DNA from: Phycisphaerales bacterium UBA7800
GTDB lineage: Bacteria; Planctomycetota; Phycisphaerae; Phycisphaerales; Phycisphaeraceae
Assembly (NCBI GenBank): GCA_002480565.1
Contig: DLCK01000072.1
Span: 1-64,000, forward strand
DNA length: 64,000 bases
Direction: 5' to 3'
Shown here: positions 23,937 through 33,721 of the stretch, piece after piece
How positions within the stretch are numbered: the first letter of the stretch is position 1
Layout of the letters: every line of letters starts with the position of its first letter
Position numbers and translations under genes: made by a program
Notes under the pieces: generated by a model
Database searches by the model: none
The model's input: only the letters and a program-made list of their open reading frames with translations
What the model was told of the DNA's origin: nothing

Positions 23937-24425
23937 ATGACCACCGACTTTGACATGCAAATGATGCAACACGCATTGGAACTGGCAAAACAAGCTGCAG
24001 CAATTGGCGAAGTGCCTGTGGGCGCTGTCGTCTGTCAGCATGAAACTATCATCGCTGAGGCATCCAACCGACGTGAGTTGGATCAGGACCCGGTGGCCCA
24101 TGCTGAAATTTTAGCGATCCGCCAAGCAGCAAAGAAAATCGACAGTTGGCGATTGGATGACTGTACGTTGTATGTGACGCTTGAGCCGTGTGCGATGTGC
24201 GCCGGAGCGTTGGTGAACTGCCGCCTGCCACGGTTGGTGTATGGGGCCAGTGATCCGAAAATGGGATGCGTTAATACGCTGTATCAATTGTGTAACGACA
24301 GTCGATTCAACCATAGCGTCGAAGTCGTCGGCGGTGTCATGGCAGAAGAAACCGGGCAGATACTCTCGGACTTTTTCAAGGCGCTACGGGGTAAAATCAA
24401 ACGTCCAAAACCACGGGAGCGCTAA
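23937..24425 (+). CDS. tadA: tRNA adenosine(34) deaminase
   Basis: It deaminates A34 to inosine in tRNA-Arg. Zinc-dependent deaminase motifs: HAE in PVAHAEILAIR and PCxxC in LEPCAMCAGALV. The ATG at 23937 gives the usual 162-residue length and N terminus (FDMQMMQHALELAKQAA). Longer readings begin in non-conserved sequence. TACAAT ends exactly 6 nt before this ATG and there is no Shine-Dalgarno, suggesting a leaderless mRNA. It is convergent with ribE, with a palindrome at the stop codon. Confidence 0.93.
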   Translation: MTTDFDMQMMQHALELAKQAAAIGEVPVGAVVCQHETIIAEASNRRELDQDPVAHAEILAIRQAAKKIDSWRLDDCTLYVTLEPCAMCAGALVNCRLPRLVYGASDPKMGCVNTLYQLCNDSRFNHSVEVVGGVMAEETGQILSDFFKALRGKIKRPKPRER

Positions 24426-24439
24426 ACCGCAAGCGGTTT
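24424..24439. terminator. Palindromic hairpin between tadA and ribE, AAACCGC family
   Basis: A perfect AAACCGC-AA-GCGGTTT hairpin begins inside the tadA stop codon and lies between two convergent genes, so it may act on both transcripts. It has no T-run on either side. Identical arms occur at 16053-16068. Confidence 0.5.
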
Positions 24440-24446
24440 GAATGAT

Positions 24447-25100
24447 TCACATGAACCCGGCGTCGAGAAGTTTTTCCATGGTCACGCCGCTGGCCTTGGA
24501 ACCATTGCGTGTCAACCAGTGCAAGATCGTCTTGGCAACAATGTCGGTTTCAAGATTCACCATTTGACCGGACGCTGCATCTTTTAATGTGGTCAAAGAT
24601 AACGTGGTTGGGATTAAGGCCACATCAAACGTGCTGTCGGTCAGTGACGCGATGGTCAAACTCACCCCGTCAATGCAAACTGACCCTTTAGGCACAATCG
24701 CATCCATCAACTCAGTTGGCGGCGCGACGGTGACACGAAATTCGTGTGGGGTTGAGGTGACTTTCACGACACGTCCCATGCCATCAACATGCCCCTGGAC
24801 GATGTGTCCGCCCATTGCAGTATTGGCAGTTAATGATGATTCGAGATTGACCTGATCGCCGACTGCCAAAGTTCCCAGGCGTGAGCGGTCAAGTGTTTCA
24901 TTGATCACATCGAAACTCAATAAAGTCCCCTGCTGGTCGGTCATGGTCAGACAAACTCCGCTGACGCAGATTGAATCGCCATGTTCAAAATTGCTATTGC
25001 GAGGTGTCCAATTTGCGACATCAACCACAAGGCGTTTACCGCCGGGCGTGGAAGCGATGCCATGAATACGGCCTATGGTTTCGATAAGTCCTGTGAACAT
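24447..25100 (-). CDS. ribE: Riboflavin synthase alpha subunit
   Basis: It dismutates two lumazine molecules to riboflavin. The two repeated lumazine-binding barrels are evident: MFTGLIETIGRIHGI and CVSGVCLTM in the first, NTAMGGHIVQGHVDGMGRV and CIDGVSLTI in the second. 217 aa is the normal length. TACAAT (25112-25107 on the minus strand) ends 6 nt before the ATG without a Shine-Dalgarno site, again a leaderless arrangement. No FMN riboswitch is visible upstream and no other rib genes are near. Confidence 0.95.
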   Translation of the reverse strand: MFTGLIETIGRIHGIASTPGGKRLVVDVANWTPRNSNFEHGDSICVSGVCLTMTDQQGTLLSFDVINETLDRSRLGTLAVGDQVNLESSLTANTAMGGHIVQGHVDGMGRVVKVTSTPHEFRVTVAPPTELMDAIVPKGSVCIDGVSLTIASLTDSTFDVALIPTTLSLTTLKDAASGQMVNLETDIVAKTILHWLTRNGSKASGVTMEKLLDAGFM

Positions 25101-25239
25101 CCGAGTATTGTACTGCCAGAATTGGCATGATGACAGGATCGGATAAAAATCAAGCCAAACGATTGGAAAAAAGACTAGATGGGTTATATGATTCTATTCT
25201 TCCATCTCCGCTAGCATCTGTTCATGGGAAGGGTAGTGC

Positions 25240-28050
25240 GTGGCGCGACGTCTATATTTGTGTTGGATTTACCTGTTGTTGTTTATCTGCATGGGCAATG
25301 CGCATGCTGAGCAACCAAAACTTGTCTCATCCGGAACCGTAGTCGGCCCGGGGGTTGTTGCACCGGATCAATGGGGGCTGGCTCAAACGTCAGTCGTCAA
25401 TCCAACGATGAGCGATCAAACCTTACTCACCACGGTGACCTTCACCAAGGACGCGAGGATGGGTAATGTGCAATTTGCCCGTGAGTTCTGGATACCCGCT
25501 GGTGGACGGCGTGATATTTACATCCCGTTCAAATCACCGGACTATCCCAGCAATACCAAATCCATCGAAGCCCAGGTGCAGTTACTCGACACCCGTGGCA
25601 GTTCGGATGTGATGCTCAGCCGAGACGTGGCGTTGTATCGGGCGGTGACTTCACCACAAATCAATGCCAAGATGTTTTCACTCAAGTCCGCTGCAGGTTA
25701 CGACCTCACCGGCTCGTTGCGTGAACAACTTGGTGTATCTCACACCTATATGAATCTCAAGCCACATGGTTTGCCTCGTGATGCCAATTTGTTGAGCAAC
25801 ATGAGCGTCATGCTCCTTGGGCATAGTGATCCGCAGTTGGACCCGATGCAGATTCAAGCGTTGCGTCAGTGGATTCTTGCAGGCGGTCAGATGATCGTGG
25901 TGTTACCAGACACGGGGATGGAATTAACTCGCAGTATTATTGGTGATCACTTGCCGATGATGCTCATTGACCAATCACTTCAAACCCAAGCCACTATCCA
26001 AGGTAATAATGTACTTTCCGACGGTGGTTTGAATTCGCGTGTGAGTAATAAGGATCAACGTCCACGCGGATGGGAACTTGACGACCTGCGGCAAAATCGT
26101 GTGGATGTTAATGGCGGCGGTACACGCTTGCGCAATCCTGACAATCAAACAAGCACTATCATCTCAAACACGGTCACCCTTTCTGAACAATGGGCCACGG
26201 TGGATGTGTCGGCACGATTTCGAATGGATCGATCCAGTTCACCATCCGACACGGTCAGTCGGGCGATTTTCTTAGATCAAATGAAACAGCCAGTTGGCAA
26301 TCCCATCGACTTTGCTGACAACCTTGGCTCTAATTGGCGGGAGAACAAGAAAACACTCTCGATCCCAAATAGCGCGACACATCTCAAAATAGAATTGGGA
26401 CTCGATAATGCCAAGGGAACATTATGGGTCAGCGATTGCAAAGTCATCCCGACTGCCATGCGATTTGAAGAACCTGTCTCGTTCTGGCGTGTCCTTGGCC
26501 CGGACATGCAAACCGATGATGACTTGATGATCAACGGTTGGCCCATGATGCTTCGCGGTAAAATGGGACGCGGCCAGGTCACTGTTCTGACACTTGGTAC
26601 AGAATACTGGTCCGCAGCAAGCAAAGCCGGCAGTCGCGTCATCGATCAAGCATTCCGCACGAACAGTCGCTTTAACAAATCAGACACGCTCATTGACAAT
26701 GACATCCTTGCCAAGGCAGGCACACAGCAGATTGGTTACGAAGTGCTCTCGCGCACGCCGGTGATGATCTGCCTGTTGACGATGCTGGGTTTGATGCTTG
26801 TCTCTGGCATCGTATTCTGGAAAAAAGGCAATCCGGAAATGCTCGCGCCGGTAAGTGTTGTGCTGGCGATTGTGATTGCAGGTGTGATCTGGTTTATGGG
26901 CATCACGCATCACCGTCAAACACCATTGACAGTTGCCTCTGTGCAGTTGGCACAAATCGATCCGGTCGGCAACTATGCCATCACCAATGCGGTGGTCAGC
27001 ACGTACAGCCCATCGCGATTGTCCTCCCCCCTTGAAGCCAACGATGGTGGTGTGATCTGGCCGGACCTTTCAGGTTCAACTGGCAAAGTCCTTCGCATGC
27101 GTTGGACGGATAACAACACATGGAAATGGGATAATCTGGAATTGCCCGAAGCAACGTTGCGATCGCACAGCATCGCTCGCGTCGTGCCACTGGACAAGCC
27201 GGTTAAAGCCACCGCAAGTTTCACCAAGGATGGCATGATCTGTACCATTTCATCAGGCCCCTACGCTGGCGTGGATCATCCGATTATTGCCAGCCTCAAC
27301 AATCATGCAGTGGGCAAGCTCACCGGCCATGACAATTTTACGATCACCCCAGACCCAACGATCGGCCTGGATCAGTTCGTCACCGCAACGACCATGACTG
27401 CTCAGGATATTCAACGTCAGGATATCTATCGTCACCTGATTTATCCTAACTCTGATGCACTGAATGTAGTCGCTTATCCGTCTGAGCCTTCTGCGATGTG
27501 GTGGGCTCGTGCGATGGATATCGGCTTTACACAGGCAGCCAATGATGCCCGTCAAAAACAGCAGGCCTTGATTTGTGTGCCGCTAAGCTACGAACGCCCT
27601 GCACCGGGAACTACTTTCGTCATCCCTTCGCCAATCCTTCAAACCGACATTTTCCGCAGTTCCAAAAACGATCATGGTATGAGTACCGTGATCAACCCCA
27701 TGACCGGACGATGGACCTCGACGATCTCAAGTGAAACCAAATTTAAACTGGCATTTAAGGTGCCCAAAGAATTACTCCCATTGAAAGTCCAAAGCGGCAC
27801 ACTTGATATCGACTTTAAAACACAAGGGCGAGATTTCATCGTCACCGATAACCGCAGACAGGAAATCGCCCGACGTTCCAACCTGGCCAACCGAATCCAG
27901 ATCCCGGTCAAAGGTGAATTTCTCACCATCAATCGTCAAGGACAAATTGTTTTGGAATTTGAAGTCACGACACATACCGACCCGCTAAGCTCACATATGT
28001 GGGACGCATCAGGTGGTATCCGACTTCAAATCACGGCGGTCACACAGTAA
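25240..28050 (+). CDS. Large exported membrane protein of an ABC cluster (GldG-like), copy 1
   Basis: 936 aa: a signal peptide (about 1-23), a long periplasmic part with a Rossmann-like region (ALRQWILAGGQMIVVLPD near 205-222), two membrane helices (about 507-527 and 536-553), and a second periplasmic domain to the end. The same plan and the ALRQWI-GG-V-P block recur in the 48592-50910 protein, and both are paired with an ABC ATPase gene. This resembles GldG-like or DUF4350-like subunits of planctomycete ABC clusters; I cannot name a substrate. The GTG start is preceded by GGAAGGG. Its stop is 50 nt before the ATPase gene. Confidence 0.65.
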   Translation: MARRLYLCWIYLLLFICMGNAHAEQPKLVSSGTVVGPGVVAPDQWGLAQTSVVNPTMSDQTLLTTVTFTKDARMGNVQFAREFWIPAGGRRDIYIPFKSPDYPSNTKSIEAQVQLLDTRGSSDVMLSRDVALYRAVTSPQINAKMFSLKSAAGYDLTGSLREQLGVSHTYMNLKPHGLPRDANLLSNMSVMLLGHSDPQLDPMQIQALRQWILAGGQMIVVLPDTGMELTRSIIGDHLPMMLIDQSLQTQATIQGNNVLSDGGLNSRVSNKDQRPRGWELDDLRQNRVDVNGGGTRLRNPDNQTSTIISNTVTLSEQWATVDVSARFRMDRSSSPSDTVSRAIFLDQMKQPVGNPIDFADNLGSNWRENKKTLSIPNSATHLKIELGLDNAKGTLWVSDCKVIPTAMRFEEPVSFWRVLGPDMQTDDDLMINGWPMMLRGKMGRGQVTVLTLGTEYWSAASKAGSRVIDQAFRTNSRFNKSDTLIDNDILAKAGTQQIGYEVLSRTPVMICLLTMLGLMLVSGIVFWKKGNPEMLAPVSVVLAIVIAGVIWFMGITHHRQTPLTVASVQLAQIDPVGNYAITNAVVSTYSPSRLSSPLEANDGGVIWPDLSGSTGKVLRMRWTDNNTWKWDNLELPEATLRSHSIARVVPLDKPVKATASFTKDGMICTISSGPYAGVDHPIIASLNNHAVGKLTGHDNFTITPDPTIGLDQFVTATTMTAQDIQRQDIYRHLIYPNSDALNVVAYPSEPSAMWWARAMDIGFTQAANDARQKQQALICVPLSYERPAPGTTFVIPSPILQTDIFRSSKNDHGMSTVINPMTGRWTSTISSETKFKLAFKVPKELLPLKVQSGTLDIDFKTQGRDFIVTDNRRQEIARRSNLANRIQIPVKGEFLTINRQGQIVLEFEVTTHTDPLSSHMWDASGGIRLQITAVTQ

Positions 28051-28099
28051 AAAAACATCCCGACTCAAACACGATTCGCTCCACACCCAGGAGATCAAC

Positions 28100-29119
28100 A
28101 TGGCATCAGAAGTTGTTGTACAAACACAAAACCTAACCAAGCGATACGGTGACTTCACGTCACTGGACGCACTGACAATCAACGTAACACGAGGAAGCAT
28201 CCTCGGATTCATCGGCCCCAATGGTGCAGGTAAAACCACCACCATCAAAATCCTCGTTGGCCTGTCCAAACCCACCAGTGGGTCGGCTTCCATCGCTGGC
28301 GTGGATTGTGTCTCGGGTGCCAAACAAATCAAACACCTTGTCGGCTACATGCCCGACACCTTCGGCGCGTATGACAATATGCGGGTACGTGAATATCTGG
28401 ACTTCTTTGGTGCAGCTTTCAAAATCCCGCGTAAGCAACGCATGAAGCGCATTGATGAAGTCATGGACATCACCGGCTCAACCTACATGAAAGACCGCTA
28501 TGTCGAAGCCCTTTCACATGGTATGAAACAACGCTGCGCGATTGCTCGAACCATGCTCCATGACCCGCAGGTTCTGATCCTTGACGAACCGGCAAACGGC
28601 TTGGACCCCAATGCGCGAATCGATATGCGTCAGATTCTGCTGCGTCTTGCGGAGATGGGTAAAACGCTGATCGTCACCAGTCACATTCTCCCAGAACTCT
28701 CACGCATCTGTGATACTGTCGCCATCATCGCTCAAGGTAAACTCCAAGCCTTTGGCACGCTCTCGGACATTATGCGAAACCTCAGCCAAAAACGGCAGTT
28801 TGAAATCCAACTGCTATCAGGTGACAACGTCGGACAGGTCGAAGGACTCGTCAAACAAGGACTCGGTGAAGAAGCAGAAGTCGAAAGCTACCCCGCTGAA
28901 GCAATGGTTCGCATCACCACCACCCGAACCGACGATGACCTGGCGCGACTGCTCAACGCACTGACCAAGATGAAGCTGGGCATCTGCCAGTTCCGTGAAG
29001 TGGTCCAGGACCTTGAAGACGCATTCCTGAGTGTCACCGGCACAGGACGCAAGGGTGCACATGGCATGGAAAAAGCCTCCGGGCCGGTCACCAATTATGC
29101 CAAGACCAACGCTGAATAA
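28100..29119 (+). CDS. ABC transporter ATP-binding protein (GldA/CcmA-like)
   Basis: An ABC-2 type ATPase of 339 aa: Walker A GPNGAGKTT, signature LSHGMKQR, Walker B VLILDEPANGLDP, H-loop TSHIL, then a C-terminal extension of about 100 residues. AGGAG lies 7 nt before the ATG at 28100; a longer frame starts upstream in non-conserved sequence. It is the middle gene of the string GldG-like protein, ATPase, permease, HEAT protein. A paralogue is at 47649-48587. Confidence 0.92.
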   Translation: MASEVVVQTQNLTKRYGDFTSLDALTINVTRGSILGFIGPNGAGKTTTIKILVGLSKPTSGSASIAGVDCVSGAKQIKHLVGYMPDTFGAYDNMRVREYLDFFGAAFKIPRKQRMKRIDEVMDITGSTYMKDRYVEALSHGMKQRCAIARTMLHDPQVLILDEPANGLDPNARIDMRQILLRLAEMGKTLIVTSHILPELSRICDTVAIIAQGKLQAFGTLSDIMRNLSQKRQFEIQLLSGDNVGQVEGLVKQGLGEEAEVESYPAEAMVRITTTRTDDDLARLLNALTKMKLGICQFREVVQDLEDAFLSVTGTGRKGAHGMEKASGPVTNYAKTNAE

Positions 29120-29210
29120 TGCACTGAACCTGCACTGCATTGACTTGCCGTGCTTGATATCGTGCCTTGACCCAAGTCCAAAATCGCTAGTCCCTAGCCC
29201 CTGGTAACAA

Positions 29211-30878
29211 ATGATTTCAAACCCCATCATTCAACGCGAACTGCTCGGTATGCTTCGCACCCGCAAGGCTGTGATGATTCAGCTTCTGGTTGTGGCGGTC
29301 CTCGCTGCATTGGTCATCTTCCGGTGGCCCACCGATGCCATGGCTGACCACTCGGGCATGCAGGCTCAGCAGATTCTCCAACTCTTTGGCTACGGCCTAA
29401 TGGTCAGCCTTGTCCTGCTTGCACCGGTCTTCCCGGCAACGAGCATCGTCAAGGAAAAGCGATCAGGCACACTTGCTCTACTACTTAACTCACCGATGAG
29501 CAGTTGGTCGATCTTCTTTGGCAAACTCGTGGGCGTCGTCGGATTCGTCGTCATGCTCATTGCATTAAGCACACCTGCTGCGGCGGCATGCATCGCAATG
29601 GGGGGCGTGAACCCGTCCCAAATGCTCGCGCTCTATGGCATCCTGTTGTTACTGGCATTGGAGTATGCGGCGCTGGGCCTATTGGTCAGCAGCTATGCAG
29701 CCACGCCAGACTCGGCTTTGCGATTGACCTATAGCGTGGTCCTTTTCCTGGTTGTCATTACACTGGGGCCTTACCAATTCTTCCAAGGCAACGTGCAAGG
29801 CCCCGCATTGGAAGTGATGATTTGGGTTCGATGTCTTTCACCGCTGCCAGCCGTCATGCAATTGATGGGACATGGCGCAGTCGGTGCTCAGGGCATTACC
29901 TCGGATGTGAACTGGGTGATGCAGTTTGCCATACTCAGCGGACTGATCACCGTCGCATCGGCCTGTTGGACGGCATCACGCTTTGGTTCGAAAATCTTCG
30001 ACAAGTCCCGCGCTCAAGGCAAAATTACCGACGAGCAAAGTGCCAATGTTCAAATCTACCGACGCATTATGTACCTGTGGTTCTTTGATCCACAACGTCG
30101 TTCCGGACTCATCGGGCCGCTGACCAATCCGGTTCGCGTCAAGGAATTTCGGACCCGTAAATTCGGTCGTGCCCATTGGATTCTGCGACTCTTTGGTGTC
30201 TGTTTGATTCTATCGCTTGGCCTGATTCTCATGACCACCATGAGTACGATGAGTTGGGGTGCTGCAACTCTTGGCGGCATCGTCGTCTTGCTGCAAATGG
30301 CGTTGATCGTCTTGGTCACCCCGTCACTTGCCAGTGGTATGATCTGCGGAGAAATCGAAACCAAAAGCTGGCAACTGCTCCAAGCCACCCCACTATCCAC
30401 CTTCACCATTGTCAAAGGCAAGCTCACCTCCGCAGCGTTGACTTTGGTGATGATGCTCATGGCCACCATGCCTGCCTATGCCACGTTGTATCTCATTGAC
30501 GATACGCTGCTGACTCAAATCGCAAACACGCTGGTGAGTCTGGCGTTGACGGCAGTGATGGCCTTGATGATCACTGCTGCGATCAGTTCAATGGTGAGTA
30601 AAACGGCTACTGCCACGGCGATCAGTTACACCCTGCTGGTGGGAATCTTCCTGCTGCCGATGCTTGTCTGGCTTGGACTGGACGCTCCGTTTACCCATGC
30701 GACCGTCGAAAAAGCTTTGATGATCAGTCCCTTGGCTGGCGCGCTCAAACTCATTGAAGTCCCGCAGTTTGTCGACTATGCCTTGATCCCACTTAACTGG
30801 TATATCCAAGCTGTGGTGAGTGTCGTTTCCTTTATCATTCTGGTGATTCGCACGTGGCAACTTTCACGCCCGCGTTAA
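29211..30878 (+). CDS. ABC-2 type transporter permease
   Basis: 555 aa, about 12 membrane segments in two halves. The first half begins NPIIQRELLGMLRTRKAVMI and the second restarts near 305 with NPVRVKEFRTRKFGR, so it looks like a fusion of two six-helix ABC-2 units. It should form the channel for the preceding ATPase. The spacer before it holds a fragment of the CTAGTCCC repeat family (about 29187-29202). No Shine-Dalgarno site is seen. The substrate is unknown, probably an exported lipid, polysaccharide or protein machinery role. Confidence 0.85.
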   Translation: MISNPIIQRELLGMLRTRKAVMIQLLVVAVLAALVIFRWPTDAMADHSGMQAQQILQLFGYGLMVSLVLLAPVFPATSIVKEKRSGTLALLLNSPMSSWSIFFGKLVGVVGFVVMLIALSTPAAAACIAMGGVNPSQMLALYGILLLLALEYAALGLLVSSYAATPDSALRLTYSVVLFLVVITLGPYQFFQGNVQGPALEVMIWVRCLSPLPAVMQLMGHGAVGAQGITSDVNWVMQFAILSGLITVASACWTASRFGSKIFDKSRAQGKITDEQSANVQIYRRIMYLWFFDPQRRSGLIGPLTNPVRVKEFRTRKFGRAHWILRLFGVCLILSLGLILMTTMSTMSWGAATLGGIVVLLQMALIVLVTPSLASGMICGEIETKSWQLLQATPLSTFTIVKGKLTSAALTLVMMLMATMPAYATLYLIDDTLLTQIANTLVSLALTAVMALMITAAISSMVSKTATATAISYTLLVGIFLLPMLVWLGLDAPFTHATVEKALMISPLAGALKLIEVPQFVDYALIPLNWYIQAVVSVVSFIILVIRTWQLSRPR

Positions 30879-30899
30879 CTTTCAGGACCTCTGCTTCAA

Positions 30900-32684
30900 A
30901 TGAAAAGCCACCCTATATACATCCGAATTGCCTTAGTGTTGATGCTATTCATTGGCCACATGGCGATGGCGCAAGCGACCTTCAATACCGATCCAATCAT
31001 TGATTGGCCGATGCGTATTGATCCCAATGTCACGCCCCCCCCATCTACTGCCGTACTCCCGAAGACCGTCCATCAGATGTGGAAGACGGCATTGGATCGG
31101 CCGGAACTTGAACTGCGTCTTGCGATTCTCCAATCCATTGACAAGGCTCAGCAAATGGGCATCAGCGGCCTGTTGGACATCTACGGCATGCAGGTTAAAT
31201 CCATCGCCCCAAACCCCAAGAGTTCACAACCCCTGGCAATCAAATCGGTCGCGACCCTCATCGAGCTTGATGATCGTTCTGCAAGTGACATCCTCATTCA
31301 ATTCAACAAAACCGGCAAGACCGACTGGGTCTTACTTACCGACAGCACCTTGGCTAAATGGCAGGCATCAAGCATGAACGACCTGTGGCTTAGTCGTGCA
31401 ACAAACCCCAAAGTCAGTTGGGCACTTCGCAATTCTGCATTGCAACAATTAACTGTCACCGCCCCCGAAAAGGCGCAGGGACCACTGCGTCAATTGCTTG
31501 GTGAAAGCTCGCTTGACCCCCTGCTCAAACTCGCAGCCGCCAAAGCCCTTGGCCAAGTCGCCAAACGCGGATTGGTAGCCGATGCCAAACGTCTTGCCAA
31601 AGGTGATATCCCCAGCCGTTTGATGGCAATTGCCTGTTTAGCCAATCATGATTCGAATGATGTGACTGATGTTGCTGTGGATTTAATGACCAATCGCAAT
31701 GAAGACCCTGCGGTGATCCTTGCAGCAGGCAACCTCCTGTTAACCAAGAACCCATCTGAACTCGTCAAGCATGCCCAGGCACTAGGTGAACATGCAGATG
31801 CAGGTATACGCCAATTAGCTGGCCAATGCTTGATTGATCAGATCACCGCGCAACGTGTTCCTGCTCTTGCTCAAATGCTCAACGATGCCAACCCGCAAAC
31901 TCGTGTGATGGTTCGTGAAGCGATGATCAAACTTGCTCAACGTGATGCACTCTCTGATGCGATTAAATCGTCTGCCTTGAATATCCTCAAGCAAACCCAA
32001 TGGCAGGGTCAGGAACAGGCAGCCTTGATCCTTGGCAAACTGGATATTGAAAGTTCAGTCGACGCCCTGTTTGATGTCCTGGACAACGCAACGCGTCAGG
32101 AAGCTCGCGTTGCCGCAGCAACTGCCATCCGGTGGTTGGATATTGACAGCCAAAAGACTGTTGCATTAGGACGTGTTCAAAGCTTGTTTGCGAGCATGAA
32201 AAGTAACATGGCTTCACCTCATGCCATGGAGTCCGCCCAGCTTATTCAATGGTTTGGGCAGACCCAATACGAGCCAGCTACCAAGCATCTACTCGAATAC
32301 ATCCCCAAGAATGTGGTCCCAAGTGCCCCACGTGAAGCTGCCGTCTGGTCGATTGGCAAGATTGGTAAAAATCAACTCACCCAAAACCTGGGCAACAAGC
32401 TCATGGGCCGTGTTAAAGACACCAACGAAATGAATCCCGAAAGTGTCGATGTTCAAATTGCAGCCATCGTCACTCTAGTCAGACTCGGCCATCACAGTTT
32501 GATTAATCGATTCTTGAGTGCAGCAGGCACCAGCATGGCAATGCTCGATCTCCAAGTTCTGGAAACCTGCAAGGTCTGGGCCGAGTCAGTCGAAGCAGGC
32601 AAGCCCTATGTCATGCCAGTCCCCGAACCCGTCACTGCATCAGGCTGGTATCTTGAACCCCTGAAAATGTCCGTTGATCAATAA
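30900..32684 (+). CDS. Exported HEAT-repeat protein
   Basis: 594 aa with a signal peptide (about 1-26, ending AMAQA). After a short N-terminal region, helical HEAT-like repeats run from about 155 to 540 with recurring patterns such as LLKLAAAKALGQVA, VRIMVREAMIKLAQ and EAAVWSIGKIG. Such proteins are scaffolds for protein contacts. It closes the ABC cluster, starting 21 nt after the permease, so it may be an extracytoplasmic partner. A few repeats read like PBS-lyase HEAT units. No enzymatic motif. Confidence 0.75.
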   Translation: MKSHPIYIRIALVLMLFIGHMAMAQATFNTDPIIDWPMRIDPNVTPPPSTAVLPKTVHQMWKTALDRPELELRLAILQSIDKAQQMGISGLLDIYGMQVKSIAPNPKSSQPLAIKSVATLIELDDRSASDILIQFNKTGKTDWVLLTDSTLAKWQASSMNDLWLSRATNPKVSWALRNSALQQLTVTAPEKAQGPLRQLLGESSLDPLLKLAAAKALGQVAKRGLVADAKRLAKGDIPSRLMAIACLANHDSNDVTDVAVDLMTNRNEDPAVILAAGNLLLTKNPSELVKHAQALGEHADAGIRQLAGQCLIDQITAQRVPALAQMLNDANPQTRVMVREAMIKLAQRDALSDAIKSSALNILKQTQWQGQEQAALILGKLDIESSVDALFDVLDNATRQEARVAAATAIRWLDIDSQKTVALGRVQSLFASMKSNMASPHAMESAQLIQWFGQTQYEPATKHLLEYIPKNVVPSAPREAAVWSIGKIGKNQLTQNLGNKLMGRVKDTNEMNPESVDVQIAAIVTLVRLGHHSLINRFLSAAGTSMAMLDLQVLETCKVWAESVEAGKPYVMPVPEPVTASGWYLEPLKMSVDQ

Positions 32685-32715
32685 GTTAATCTGACCTTAA
32701 GCCCAGAAGTGAATC

Positions 32716-33132
32716 ATGGCTCAAAAGCAATCTGTTCCAGGAAATGATCCTCAAAACGTCATCGAAGTTCCGGTTCGTGTTCGATACAGTGAATGCGATC
32801 CGATGAATGTCGCTCATCACAGTTCGTATGCAGTATGGATGGAAATCGCCCGCACCGACATGCTCCGCCGCGATGGGACATCCTATGCCAAGCTCGAAGA
32901 GCAAGGCACGTACTTCGTCGTTGCCCGCATGAGTATCCGTTATCGCAAGCCCGCCAAGTACGATGACGATCTAACCGTCCGCTGCTGGATCGACACCTGC
33001 TCCGGTGCGAAGCTCGATCATGCCTACGAAATCAAACGTGGTAACGACCTGATCGCCACCGCAGAAACCACCTTGGTCTGCGTCAACAAAAACGGGAACA
33101 TCCAACCCATCCCCGGCGGCGCGGTGAATTGA
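32716..33132 (+). CDS. Acyl-CoA thioesterase (4-hydroxybenzoyl-CoA thioesterase/YbgC family)
   Basis: 138 aa with a hot-dog fold. The active-site region VRYSECDPMNVAHHSSYAVW matches the family pattern Y-x-D/E-x-D-x-x-x-x-x-H-x-x-Y, with Asp at about 27 as catalytic residue, then MEIARTDML and MSIRYRKPAKYDD. It hydrolyses acyl-CoA or acyl-ACP thioesters; the substrate cannot be told. It lies 31 nt after the HEAT gene and may be part of the same transcript or independent. Confidence 0.88.
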   Translation: MAQKQSVPGNDPQNVIEVPVRVRYSECDPMNVAHHSSYAVWMEIARTDMLRRDGTSYAKLEEQGTYFVVARMSIRYRKPAKYDDDLTVRCWIDTCSGAKLDHAYEIKRGNDLIATAETTLVCVNKNGNIQPIPGGAVN

Positions 33133-33169
33133 TGTTCGTAGATTAGCTGTCACAATAAATCAGGTTTTC

Positions 33170-33244
33170 AAGCACCGCATGTCAATGCGCTGCAGGTGAA
33201 TCTATGTTTAATACACTTGCACCGGATTCACATCCGGTGCTCAA
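33170..33244 (+). repeat. 75-nt two-hairpin element, copy B
   Basis: Same plan as 11148-11222: AAG, stem with loop GTCA (33181-33184), 26-nt spacer, stem with loop TCAC (33228-33231), TCAA. The second stem is a perfect 9 bp here (GCACCGGAT/ATCCGGTGC). In the first stem a G-C pair of copy A is a C-G pair here. It is downstream of the thioesterase stop. Confidence 0.65.
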
Positions 33245-33385
33245 CACAAGCTGGTTTTGCGCTGGGTAAAGTTCGCCTTTTCAAATCAATATTCAGCCTT
33301 GACCCATTACCCATCCTGTCGGACAATACGGTGGAACATTGGGGGGACGTTCTCCCGTCTTATCGCAACACAATCAAGACATTGG

Positions 33386-33721
33386 GTGGCAACATTGGAA
33401 TCAATCGGCTGGCTCATTCTCGCAAGCTCCGTCTTTCTCTTCATCGTATATGCTTACATTTCATCAAAGATTTCTGATCGTAATCGCAGGCAACGTCAAA
33501 CCGAATGTTTACCCGATGCACAAGCACCACTTGTTGCGGGGCGAACCTACAACATTCAGCTAAGCCACGGTCGTAAAATTGATAACGTCACCGTCGTAGG
33601 AATTAGCGATGATTCAGAAGCTGATGCTTGGCGAAACGAAATGTGGATCGTTGTACGTGGAAAAGACGATAAGCATCGCTACCTACGTTACAACTCTATC
33701 CGCTACGTTGAAGATGCTTAA
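33386..33721 (+). CDS. Small membrane-anchored hypothetical protein
   Basis: Read from a GTG at 33386, the product is 112 aa with one membrane helix (about 6-24, SIGWLILASSVFLFIVYAYI), a basic stretch (KISDRNRRQRQ), then a small beta-rich cytoplasmic domain (GRTYNIQLSHGRKIDNVTVVG, then WIVVRGKDDKHRYLRYNSIRYVE). The frame is open back to a TTG at 33257, but that segment overlaps the repeat's flank and looks non-coding. I do not recognise the family; the start is uncertain. Confidence 0.5.
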   Translation: MATLESIGWLILASSVFLFIVYAYISSKISDRNRRQRQTECLPDAQAPLVAGRTYNIQLSHGRKIDNVTVVGISDDSEADAWRNEMWIVVRGKDDKHRYLRYNSIRYVEDA

